The notes under the pieces: model-generated
The model's database searches: none
What the model saw: the letters and a program-made list of their open reading frames with translations, nothing else
Told to the model about the DNA's origin: nothing
Part shown: positions 1-6,996 of the stretch, one piece after another
Layout of the letters: every line of letters starts with the position of its first letter
Position numbering within the stretch: the first letter of the stretch is position 1
Translations under genes and position numbers: made by a program
Assembly (NCBI GenBank): GCA_937893835.1
Contig: CALCSS010000246.1
Coordinates: forward strand, 1-7,299
Reading direction: 5' to 3'
DNA from: an uncultured Fidelibacterota bacterium
GTDB taxonomy: Bacteria; Fidelibacterota; Marinisomatia; Marinisomatales; UBA1611
Length of the DNA stretch: 7,299 nucleotides

Positions 1-373
1 ATAAATTCAGTATATAATTTTCCATTATTGGTTCTTTTTTAATCCACATAGGCATACTCGCGTTTTCAAGTGCCGTAAACTCAGGAAGTAAATGATGAAA
101 TTGAAAAACAAATCCTATCTTAGTATTTCGAAACGATGATAATTCTTTTTCATCAAATTTATTTATATCCTTTCCAAAAAAATGGATGGTCCCTGAATCT
201 GGCTTATCTAGGGTTCCTAGAATATTTAGCGCCGTAGATTTTCCACACCCTGATTGACCAGAAATAGTAATTATCTCTTTTTTACTTACTTTTAGCGAAA
301 AATCTTTTAATACATTGAGGTTATTTTGACCATTCTGATATGATTTGCAAATATTATTTACAGTAAGAATCAT
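1..373 (-). CDS. lolD: LolD-like lipoprotein-releasing ABC transporter ATPase (partial, N-terminal 124 aa)
   Basis: Cytoplasmic ATPase of the LolCDE complex, which uses ATP to extract outer-membrane lipoproteins from the inner membrane and hand them to LolA. The visible 124 residues begin MILTVNNICKSY. They contain a Walker A motif GQSGCGKST at residues 39-47 and a Q-loop FQFHHLLPEFTALEN at 90-104; the latter wording is typical of LolD/MacB-type ATPases and is the main reason for the name. The signature motif, Walker B and H-loop lie beyond the window edge and cannot be checked. The ATG at 371-373 overlaps the stop of the preceding permease as ATGA (370-373), suggesting translational coupling. 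An in-frame ATG at 380-382 (giving MGKMIL...) is an equally readable alternative, and an in-frame TAA a few codons further upstream limits the choice to these two. Gene context with two LolC/E permeases supports the call; a related MacB-type exporter ATPase is the main alternative. Confidence 0.88.
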   Translation of the reverse strand, partial: MILTVNNICKSYQNGQNNLNVLKDFSLKVSKKEIITISGQSGCGKSTALNILGTLDKPDSGTIHFFGKDINKFDEKELSSFRNTKIGFVFQFHHLLPEFTALENASMPMWIKKEPIMENYILNL

Positions 374-1536
374 TTTACCCATTGAATTGCATCTTTAATA
401 TTTAATTGAGATAATTTTCTTCCAGATAGAAATGATGCTATGAATATGAAGCAAAATGATATGAGAAGAGTAATGATTACATCTTTGAGATAAATTAACA
501 TTGGTAGTGAATCAATGAAATATACTTCAGCCGGTAATGAAATAACTGAGAATTGTTGTTGAATTATAATTACTGAAATTCCTAGAAAGAATCCAAATAC
601 AGCACCCACACCTGCCCTTTTAAAACCCAATTTCATTATTATTTTATGAATTGAACTTTCTGAGGCTCCCATAACTTTTAGGATTCCAATCTCCCGTATT
701 TTTTGAACAGATATCAATGTCAGGTTTGCTGCTAGATTAAAAGTTGAAATTAGAAATATTAAACATAGAACAATAATCGTTCCATAGCGTTCCATTTTCA
801 TGGCATTTACCAAAGATCTATTCTGATCATCCCACGATTCTACCGATATGTTTGAAGTGATTAATTCTTTTATATTTTCCTTTACTTCATCGATTGAATA
901 TTGATTCTTTATCCTAATATCATATCCATCAATCGTTTCCTTTCTACTAAACAAGATTTTACCATCATTCAAGGTGATAAAAACAAGTCGATCATCATAA
1001 TCAAGAATCTTTGTTGAAAAAATACCACTTATTCTAAATCGTTTTTTAAATGGGATAGATAGACCAACAATTTGATCAATTGGGCTGGAGGCCAATATCT
1101 CTTCACCTATTTCTGTACCTAGTCTATATGCTAGATCCTGCCCTATGACTATTTCACCAGGACCAGGTATTGATCCACGAAGAAAAAAGTCATAAAAAGA
1201 CGACATTCTTTCTTCTTCAATAGCCTTGATAGATACAACCCTAATATTATCATTGTTTTCGAGGACTGCTTTCCTTTCCATAAAGGGCATAATAGATTCT
1301 ATACCGTTATTTTTTTTCCATTTTCCATCATTTTTATCATCATATATACGAATATCACCTTCGAAACCATTCAATTTTTTATGGACAAAAGTTTCAAAAC
1401 CATTCATTACAGAGATAGAAATAATAATTGCAAAACAACCTACACCCATTCCTATCATAGAAAAAAAACCCAAGTATTTTCCATGATCCTTTGATTGTCC
1501 ATAAAATCTATTTGTAATAATCTTTTCCCAGTTCAT
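370..1536 (-). CDS. LolC/LolE-family lipoprotein-releasing ABC permease (second copy)
   Basis: Inner-membrane subunit of a LolCDE-type lipoprotein-release transporter, 388 aa, close to the roughly 400 aa usual for the family. The layout is the expected four-helix one: an N-terminal helix at about 22-46, a large periplasmic MacB-like domain at about 47-248, and helices at about 252-277, 309-330 and 350-373 forming the FtsX-like permease domain. The segment after helix 2 (QKIREIGILKVMGAS, 278-292) resembles the cytoplasmic coupling region that contacts the ATPase. WDDQNRSLVNAMKMER (235-250) before helix 2 and EVYFIDSLPM (337-346) are typical LolC/E wording. The ATG at 1534-1536 overlaps the stop of the first permease as ATGA, with GAGG five bases upstream. 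Its own TGA overlaps the start of lolD. It differs clearly from its neighbour, so the pair probably forms a LolC-LolE-like heterodimer. I cannot say which is the LolA-recruiting subunit, so no symbol is given. Confidence 0.88.
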   Translation of the reverse strand: MNWEKIITNRFYGQSKDHGKYLGFFSMIGMGVGCFAIIISISVMNGFETFVHKKLNGFEGDIRIYDDKNDGKWKKNNGIESIMPFMERKAVLENNDNIRVVSIKAIEEERMSSFYDFFLRGSIPGPGEIVIGQDLAYRLGTEIGEEILASSPIDQIVGLSIPFKKRFRISGIFSTKILDYDDRLVFITLNDGKILFSRKETIDGYDIRIKNQYSIDEVKENIKELITSNISVESWDDQNRSLVNAMKMERYGTIIVLCLIFLISTFNLAANLTLISVQKIREIGILKVMGASESSIHKIIMKLGFKRAGVGAVFGFFLGISVIIIQQQFSVISLPAEVYFIDSLPMLIYLKDVIITLLISFCFIFIASFLSGRKLSQLNIKDAIQWVK

Positions 1537-2702
1537 TCGTACCTCAGGGCATCAGAAGGTTTTAAATCTGATAAATTTCTAACTGGAAACCATGATGCCA
1601 ACAATGATAAAATAAATGATAACATAAGTATTACCGAAAATATTATATAATCAAACGAAACAGGTATCTGATCCATAAAATAAATATCAGAGGGTATTTC
1701 TAAAATTCTATATTTAAGTTGAATCATTATTATAAATATTGATAATACCCCACCAATCAATCCACCAATAAGACCGATAAAGCCACCCTGTATAATGAAA
1801 ATATCTCTTAGAAATGATTTAGACGTACCCTGAGCTAATAGAATACCTATTTGTTTTGTTTTTTCAATTATTATCATCGTTATCGCAGCAATGAGATTTA
1901 CAAGACCAACAAGAGCAATTAAACCAAACATCAGATAAGCAGGCCATTGTTGTAAAGATATCCATTCAAATAGCAAGGCATGTTTTTGTTTCCAAGTCTC
2001 ATAGTAATATGGATAATTAACATCTAACATGGTTGGTGGATTTTTTTCTTCGTTATTAAATATAAGACCTGAGACATCAGTCTCTTCTAATGCAAGAACA
2101 GATCTTGCATCATAAAGCGACATATAGGTCAAAGATTTATCATATTCTTGAAGGCCAGAGTAGAATATATCACTTACTGTAAATGATCTTATTTTAGGAA
2201 AATTTGATAGAGGTTCATCTGAAGAAAGACCCTGAAGATAAATCTTGTCATTGACCTTAATATTTAGAGATGAGGCAAGTCCTTTTCCAATAATGATGTT
2301 ACCATCATTGATCTTCTCAATATTGGAAATTGAATTAGGAGGAGCATCCACTCCTTCAATAATCACTCCCTCTGCCTTGGAGCCAAATCTTAGTAAGGCA
2401 ACACCATTAATAAATGGGGAGACTTCACCAGGAGTATAATTAACCAACGAATCAATATCAGCATCATTGATACAAATGGACTTTCCAAGAATATGACCTA
2501 GTCTTCCATCTCCTTCAAAACTTGACAATTTATCTGAAATTGTATCATGGAAACCATTAATGATACTTGCTGTAAGCATAAGAGAACTAACTCCTATTGA
2601 CAATCCTCCTATCGCAAGAAGACTGGCATAAGAAGAAAATGTGTCTGAGCCTTTAGAAAATAAAAAACGTAATGCGAATTTAAAACTTACAGGTGTTTTC
2701 AA
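1533..2702 (-). CDS. lolC: LolC/LolE-family lipoprotein-releasing ABC permease (first copy, TTG start)
   Basis: Inner-membrane subunit of the lipoprotein-release transporter, 389 aa. It has an N-terminal amphipathic stretch, helix 1 at about 25-48, a periplasmic domain at about 50-250, and helices at about 255-280, 301-328 and 350-374. It ends in DALRYE, the same ending as I recall for E. coli LolC. KTKQIGILLAQGTS (281-294) corresponds to the ATPase-coupling region and SDIYFMDQIPV (338-348) matches family wording before the last helix. The start is TTG at 2700-2702: the only upstream codons before an in-frame TGA (2709-2711) are GTA and GTC, and the first internal ATG (about residue 42) would delete helix 1. 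Two bases separate it from the lysS stop. The only Shine-Dalgarno-like bases (GAG) lie inside a predicted hairpin, so translation may depend on ribosomes finishing lysS. The lolC label is family-level; LolE or LolF is possible. Confidence 0.88.
   Translation of the reverse strand: MKTPVSFKFALRFLFSKGSDTFSSYASLLAIGGLSIGVSSLMLTASIINGFHDTISDKLSSFEGDGRLGHILGKSICINDADIDSLVNYTPGEVSPFINGVALLRFGSKAEGVIIEGVDAPPNSISNIEKINDGNIIIGKGLASSLNIKVNDKIYLQGLSSDEPLSNFPKIRSFTVSDIFYSGLQEYDKSLTYMSLYDARSVLALEETDVSGLIFNNEEKNPPTMLDVNYPYYYETWKQKHALLFEWISLQQWPAYLMFGLIALVGLVNLIAAITMIIIEKTKQIGILLAQGTSKSFLRDIFIIQGGFIGLIGGLIGGVLSIFIIMIQLKYRILEIPSDIYFMDQIPVSFDYIIFSVILMLSFILSLLASWFPVRNLSDLKPSDALRYE
1542..1545 (-). promoter_or_regulatory. 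Shine-Dalgarno GAGG for the second Lol permease
   Basis: On the transcript GAGG sits five bases before the ATG at 1534-1536, inside the last codons (Leu-Arg-Tyr) of the upstream permease. With the ATGA overlap it supports this start and coupled translation of the two permeases. Confidence 0.6.
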
Positions 2703-2723
2703 GACTACTCAGATCTGAGTGTC
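2703..2723 (-). promoter_or_regulatory. Hairpin across the lysS stop, abutting the TTG start of lolC
   Basis: The transcript here contains the perfect 14-base palindrome ACTCAGATCTGAGT (2707-2720). Flanking GAC and GUC can extend it to an 8-bp stem with a single bulged A and a GAUC loop. The structure covers the last lysS codons, the UAG stop and the only GAG resembling a Shine-Dalgarno for the TTG start, which follows immediately. It lacks a U-tract after the stem and most of its pairs are codon positions of lysS, so it is not a good terminator. A translational-coupling role is inference. Confidence 0.4.
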
Positions 2724-4192
2724 GGAAAAAGAATTACATCCTTGATCCAGCGGTTACCTGTAAGCAACATCACAAGTCTATCTATCCCAATTCCTACACC
2801 TCCTGTTGGTGGCATACCACATTCCATTGCCTGAATAAAGTCTTCATCTATAGGCTGAGCCTCTTCATCTCCAAGATCTTTAAGCCTTGCTTGTTCCTCA
2901 AGACGCTTTCTTTGGTCCAATGGGTCATTTAACTCCGAAAATGAATTTGCAAATTCAGCTCCACCAATAAATAATTCAAAACGCTCAACTATATTTGGAT
3001 TTCCATTTCGATGTGTCTTAGCAAGGGGCGAAATTGCCTTTGGATAATCCACTATAAATGTTGGCTCAATTAAGCTAGGTTCAATCAAATTACTCATCAA
3101 TTCATCTAACATTTGACCAAGATTAGCACTATCATCGATTTCAATATCTTTTTCTTTACATATCATCCTAAGTTTTTCTTCATCAAATTCTTCAAGATCA
3201 TGCCCAGTTGCTTCAGTTAATAATTCTAGGAATGGTATACGATTGAACTTTTTTGATAGATCTATTCTTAAATCACCCCATTTCAGATCCAACGCATCTA
3301 CTTTTTTTGCAGTTTCGTGAATTAAATCTTCAACAAGATTCATACAATCTTCATAATCTGCATATGCCCAATAAAACTCAAGCATGGTGAATTCAGGGTT
3401 ATGATTTCTGTCCATACCTTCATTACGAAAATTTTTAGCAATTTCATAGACACGATCAATTCCACCAATAATTAATCTCTTTAGATATAATTCATCAGCA
3501 ATACGCAGAAAAAGTTCCTGATCTAAAGCATTATGATAGGTGGTAAATGGCCTTGCATTTGCACCTCCATATATGGGTTGCAATATTGGTGTCTCTACTT
3601 CTAAAAAACCTTGATTATCTAAGTATTTTCTAATTGTACGAATAATCGTAGAACGCTTTTGAAATGTTTCCCGTACTTCAGAATTAAGGATTAAATCTAA
3701 ATGCCGTTTTCTATATCTTTGTTCTTTATCAGAGAATGAATCAAATAGTTGGCCATCTTTCTCCTTAACAACTGGTAAAGGTCTGATGCTTTTAGAAAGA
3801 ATAGTCAAAATCTTTGTTTTGATTGAGATTTCCCCTGTCTTAGTTGTGAACACCTCACCCTCTATTCCAATAAAATCCCCAATATCCAATAATTTAAAAT
3901 TAGAATAGATTTCATCACCAACATCATCTCTTCGAATGAAAATTTGTATTCTCCCAGTTGAATCTGCAATCTGAACGAATGACGCTTTCCCCATCTTTCT
4001 TAATGCCATTATACGTCCTGCAACAATTACATCTTGCCCCTCATATTTAACATAATTCTTTTTTATCTCAGTGGTATTATGAGTCAAATCAAATTTTTCA
4101 GGATACGGATTAATACCATTTTTAATTAATGTATTTAATTTTTCAATTCGAAAATCCATGATCTGTTTTAAACTTTTTTGTTGATCTGACAT
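2705..4192 (-). CDS. lysS: Lysyl-tRNA synthetase, class II
   Basis: Cytoplasmic enzyme that charges tRNA-Lys with lysine using ATP. The 495 aa length is normal for bacterial class II LysRS. An OB-fold anticodon-binding domain occupies about 50-135 (VIVAGRIMALRKMGKASF at 55-72). The catalytic domain follows, with motif 1 near 181-206 (ending FLEVETPILQP), GGANARPF at 209-216, ELFLRIADELYLKRL at 226-240, motif 2 with FRNEGMDRNHNPEF at 255-268, GGAEFANSFSELNDP at 410-424, and motif 3 GGVGIGIDRLVMLLTG at 464-479. No key segment is missing. The ATG at 4190-4192 lies three bases after the prfB stop and has a Shine-Dalgarno. The prfB-lysS order is also found in E. coli. The TAG stop overlaps a hairpin leading into lolC. 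A PoxA/GenX-type paralogue is excluded by the complete N-terminal OB domain. Confidence 0.98.
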   Translation of the reverse strand: MSDQQKSLKQIMDFRIEKLNTLIKNGINPYPEKFDLTHNTTEIKKNYVKYEGQDVIVAGRIMALRKMGKASFVQIADSTGRIQIFIRRDDVGDEIYSNFKLLDIGDFIGIEGEVFTTKTGEISIKTKILTILSKSIRPLPVVKEKDGQLFDSFSDKEQRYRKRHLDLILNSEVRETFQKRSTIIRTIRKYLDNQGFLEVETPILQPIYGGANARPFTTYHNALDQELFLRIADELYLKRLIIGGIDRVYEIAKNFRNEGMDRNHNPEFTMLEFYWAYADYEDCMNLVEDLIHETAKKVDALDLKWGDLRIDLSKKFNRIPFLELLTEATGHDLEEFDEEKLRMICKEKDIEIDDSANLGQMLDELMSNLIEPSLIEPTFIVDYPKAISPLAKTHRNGNPNIVERFELFIGGAEFANSFSELNDPLDQRKRLEEQARLKDLGDEEAQPIDEDFIQAMECGMPPTGGVGIGIDRLVMLLTGNRWIKDVILFPTLRSE

Positions 4193-4195
4193 TCT

Positions 4196-5315
4196 TTATT
4201 CCTTTAGGGTACCTTTTTTGTTTTGGATAGTATTTAATAAATATGCCCTCATGAATTTGTCTAAATTCCCATCCATAACGGCTTGAGTATTACCATCCTC
4301 TAATTTTGTTCTGTGATCTTTGACCAGTTGATATGGATGAAAAACATATGATCGTATTTGGCTTCCCCAACCAATATCCATTTTCTGATCTTCTAATTCT
4401 CTATTTTTTTCTTTTTCTTTTTCTAATTCAGCCTGGTATAAACGAGCTTTTAATATTTTCATTGCCTGATTTTTATTTTTGTGTTGAGAACGCTCATTTT
4501 GACATTGAGCAACAATACCTGTAGGTAAATGAGTAATTCGTACAGCAGAATCAGTCTTGTTTACATGTTGACCACCTGCACCACTTGCCCTGTATGTGTC
4601 AATCCTTAAATCTGCCTGATTGACATCTACCTCTATATCATCTTCAACCGCAGGGTAAATAAAAACAGATGCAAATGAAGTATGTCTCCTATTATTTGTA
4701 TCAAATGGTGATATTCGAACCATACGATGTACACCTGCTTCACTTTTTAATAGACCAAAAGAATAGTCTCCCTTTACTTCGAATGTAACATCTTTTATCC
4801 CAGCCTCATCTCCTGGCTGGTAATCAATCACATCTAATTTAAAATCTTTCTTCTCAACCCAACGCGAATACATTCTATAGAGCATTTGTGCCCAATCCTG
4901 ACTTTCAGTACCACCTGCACCCGGATGAATTGAGACTATTGCATTTTGAAGATCCTCTGGCCTACCTAAGGTAAGTTTTAATTCTACCTCATAAATAATA
5001 TTTTTGTATGCCTCTAATTCATTTTCAATCTCAATCAATTCAACTTCTCCAGCTTCTGCAAATTCAAATAATATTTGCATATCATTATTTCGTCGAGCTA
5101 AATCCTCCCAGAGTTGAATTTCTTTTTCAATAATTGAAATTTTCTTTAATACACTTGTGGCATTTTGACTATTATTCCAAAAATTTTGATCTGAAGATTT
5201 TTTTCTTAGTTTTTCTAATTTTTGAGATTGATTATCTAGGTCAAAGATACCCCCTGATACCTAGATCTTTTTCCTTAGCATGGATAAATAACTCTTTTAA
5301 TTCACTTAACTCCAT
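4196..5315 (-). CDS. prfB: Peptide chain release factor 2 (programmed +1 frameshift)
   Basis: RF2 recognises UAA and UGA stop codons in the ribosome and triggers peptide release. The reading frame starts at ATG 5313-5315 and encodes 24 codons ending Arg-Gly-Tyr-Leu. It then meets an in-frame UGA at 5241-5243 and continues in the +1 frame from GAC (5240-5242) to TAA at 4196-4198, giving 372 aa, the normal RF2 length. In that product the stop-recognition tripeptide SPF falls at about 202-204 (within RISPFDTNNRRHTSF) and the catalytic GGQ at about 247-249 (RASGAGGQHVNKTDSAVR). The N-terminal helical domain includes the FWNN segment typical of RF2 shortly after the shift. A TGA lies directly upstream of the start ATG and no clear Shine-Dalgarno is present. 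A plain ORF caller would report only 294 aa from an internal ATG at 5080, losing much of domain 1. It is not a pseudogene: the frameshift signal is the classical autoregulatory one. Confidence 0.96.
4200..4205 (-). promoter_or_regulatory. Shine-Dalgarno AAAGGA for lysS
   Basis: AAAGGA on the transcript, seven bases before the lysS ATG, inside the last prfB codons. It is the clearest ribosome binding site in the window and fixes the lysS start. It also shows that this organism uses Shine-Dalgarno pairing, which matters for the stimulatory AGGGGG in prfB. Confidence 0.75.
5239..5255 (-). promoter_or_regulatory. RF2 programmed +1 frameshift cassette
   Basis: On the transcript the sequence reads AGGGGG TAT CTT TGA C. 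A Shine-Dalgarno-like AGGGGG (5250-5255) lies three bases before the slip codon CTT (5244-5246), followed by the in-frame UGA (5241-5243) and then C. As I recall it, this is identical to the E. coli prfB site. Established mechanism: scarce RF2 slows termination at UGA, peptidyl-tRNA-Leu slips from CUU to UUU, and full-length RF2 is made. Abundant RF2 terminates at codon 25. Confidence 0.97.
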
Positions 5316-5364
5316 TCAAAAATTTACTTAAATGATTTAGGCAGTGTTAAGAGTAATTGTATCA

Positions 5365-6141
5365 TTAATCACCAGAAGAAATAAATAATCTCTCATTGAG
5401 AAAACGACGTAATTTCATTTCATCCATATCTAAATTGGTAAAACGGCCATATTCAGCTGTTGATATGGTACCTCTCTCTTCTGAAACAATAACAACTATT
5501 GCATCAGATTCTTCTGTGATTCCAAGAGCGGCACGATGTCTAGTGCCCATTTCAGGTAATATCATCTGACTTTCTGTTAATGGTAGGATACAACCTGCAG
5601 CCTCTATCAATGTGTTCTGTAAGATTACAGCACCATCGTGTAATGGAGATTCGGGATTAAATATTGATAAAAGCAATGGAGTTGAGACCTCTGCTTTTAA
5701 TTGAACGCTAGCTTCTTTATATGACCTAAGTCCTGTTTCTCTTTGAATAACAATAAGAGCACCCCATCTCTTTGCAGATAACTGGAGAGAGGCATCAACA
5801 ATTGCCTCTAATGATCTTGAAGTACCCATTTTAAATATTCTTTGGAAAAATCGTGTTTGTCCAACATATATCAAGAGACGGCGAATCTCTGGTTGGAATA
5901 AAATTACAAAAGCAACTACCCAAACAGTTTGGAATTGATTTACTAACCAAGACATGGCACTTAAACCAAAAGAATTAAAAATAAATGATGAAATGAGGAG
6001 AATCACAAGCCCAATTAACATTTGTCCCGCACGGGTATCCTTAAAATATTGATATACTTTAAAAAAGACCCAAGTAACTAAAATAATATCAATAAAATCG
6101 ATTAATGTAAAAGTGAGGAATCCTATTTTAAACAGAGTCAT
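5365..6141 (-). CDS. cdaA: Diadenylate cyclase CdaA/DacA (c-di-AMP synthase)
   Basis: Membrane-anchored enzyme that condenses two ATP into cyclic di-AMP, a second messenger for potassium, osmotic and envelope homeostasis. The 258 aa chain has hydrophobic helices at about 10-30, 39-60 and 65-85, then LFQPEIRRLL (81-90), and a DAC catalytic domain from about 110. The catalytic DGA is at 169-171 within SPLHDGAVI and the second nucleotide-binding motif GTRHRAALG is at 199-207, both intact, so the protein should be active. Length and architecture match the CdaA class rather than DisA (no DNA-binding domain). The ATG at 6139-6141 overlaps the folP TGA as ATGA, implying coupled translation. In Firmicutes cdaA usually sits with cdaR and glmM; neither is visible here. 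Placement after folP is, from memory, common in Bacteroidota and relatives. The gap to prfB downstream is 49 bases with no clear terminator. Confidence 0.95.
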   Translation of the reverse strand: MTLFKIGFLTFTLIDFIDIILVTWVFFKVYQYFKDTRAGQMLIGLVILLISSFIFNSFGLSAMSWLVNQFQTVWVVAFVILFQPEIRRLLIYVGQTRFFQRIFKMGTSRSLEAIVDASLQLSAKRWGALIVIQRETGLRSYKEASVQLKAEVSTPLLLSIFNPESPLHDGAVILQNTLIEAAGCILPLTESQMILPEMGTRHRAALGITEESDAIVVIVSEERGTISTAEYGRFTNLDMDEMKLRRFLNERLFISSGD

Positions 6142-6980
6142 GCTGTAGCAGTTCTTATTCTATCAATTATTGTCACAACTCTCTTCATAATTTTTACATC
6201 GTGCACCCTTACTATTCGGGCACCATTCATTATACCTGCTGAAACTGTAGCAGATGTACCATCTATCCTATCTTTAACAGGTAGGTCAAGAGTAACTCCA
6301 ATAAATGATTTTCTGCTAGGTCCAATCATAATGGGTAATCCTAATTCTGTAAAGTCATTTAACTTAGATAATAATTGAAAATTATGTTGAACAGTTTTAC
6401 CAAATCCTATTCCAGGATCTAAAATGATCATGTTTTGATCTATGCCTGCATTAATCGCCATTTTTATCTTCTCTACAAAGAATATTAGAATATCATTAAT
6501 TAAATCCTTGTATTCTGGAGAAACTTGCATGTTTTTAGGATTCCCTTTCATATGCATAATGATAACTGGTACTTTCAATTTTGCTATAATTCTTGGCATA
6601 TCAATATCAAAGGATAAACCACTCACATCATTTATTATATCAGCTCCTGCCTCAATAGCGTTTTGAGCAACTATTGATTTAGTCGTATCAATGGAAATTA
6701 AAATATCCGAGTGCTTTGAACGGATACTATCAATAACAGGAATCACTCTTTTTAACTCTTCTGAGACAGAAACTTTTTCTGCATCAGGCCGAGTTGACTC
6801 ACCACCAATATCAATGATGTCTGCTCCATCATCAATCAAAACAGTAGCATATTCTAGTGCTTTTTTTGGTTCATAAAACTTACCTCCATCACTGAATGAA
6901 TCTGGTGTTACATTTACAATCCCCATGACCAATGTTTCCCTATCAGGATTCTTACACCAATTTTGGAAAGATTCTTTCAT
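6138..6980 (-). CDS. folP: Dihydropteroate synthase
   Basis: Cytoplasmic folate-pathway enzyme that joins 6-hydroxymethyl-7,8-dihydropterin diphosphate to p-aminobenzoate to give 7,8-dihydropteroate; it is the sulfonamide target. It is 280 aa, a usual length for a single-domain TIM-barrel DHPS. All signature segments are present: MGIVNVTPDSFSDGGKF (19-35), DIGGESTRPDA (57-67), SIDTTK (96-101), NDVSG (117-121), MHMKGNPKNMQ (142-152), LDPGIGFGKT (187-196), GPSRKSFIG (220-228) and RVHDV (258-262). The chosen ATG at 6978-6980 leaves an ordinary short N-terminal leader before the first strand; no Shine-Dalgarno is visible in the 16-base gap after ftsH. The stop overlaps the cdaA start. The ftsH-folP order is shared with E. 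coli. Nothing in the sequence suggests the fusion to FolK or the mobile sul genes. Confidence 0.98.
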   Translation of the reverse strand: MKESFQNWCKNPDRETLVMGIVNVTPDSFSDGGKFYEPKKALEYATVLIDDGADIIDIGGESTRPDAEKVSVSEELKRVIPVIDSIRSKHSDILISIDTTKSIVAQNAIEAGADIINDVSGLSFDIDMPRIIAKLKVPVIIMHMKGNPKNMQVSPEYKDLINDILIFFVEKIKMAINAGIDQNMIILDPGIGFGKTVQHNFQLLSKLNDFTELGLPIMIGPSRKSFIGVTLDLPVKDRIDGTSATVSAGIMNGARIVRVHDVKIMKRVVTIIDRIRTATA

Positions 6981-6996
6981 TGATTATTGTATGGAT

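Noticed and set aside
1461..1468. A run of eight identical bases inside the second Lol permease
   Set aside because: The reading frame is intact across it and the encoded Gly-Phe-Phe-Ser fits helix 1; homopolymers of this length are expected at this base composition.
4396..4430. Short imperfect CTTTTT repeats inside prfB
   Set aside because: They encode a Lys/Glu-rich helix normal for RF2 and result from AAA/GAA codon use, not from a tandem repeat element.
4196..5080. A 294-aa release factor starting at the internal ATG at 5078-5080
   Set aside because: The same frame continues upstream with RF2-like sequence to a canonical frameshift site; the 372-aa product has the normal RF2 length and motif spacing.
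5241..5243. prfB as a pseudogene broken by an in-frame UGA
   Set aside because: The UGA sits in the classical RF2 autoregulatory cassette, and the rest of the gene, including SPF and GGQ, is intact.
5316..5364. Terminator or promoter in the 49-base gap between cdaA and prfB
   Set aside because: The only pairing seen is a weak 6-bp AATGAT/ATCATT stem with a long loop and no GC-rich core; no convincing -35/-10 pair is visible. Transcription probably runs through.
1226..6876. Plus-strand open frames of about 60-86 codons (for example 1226-1486, 2693-2932, 5134-5331, 6442-6666)
   Set aside because: Each lies antisense inside a well-supported gene, has no recognisable product, and shows composition expected from the opposite-strand codons.
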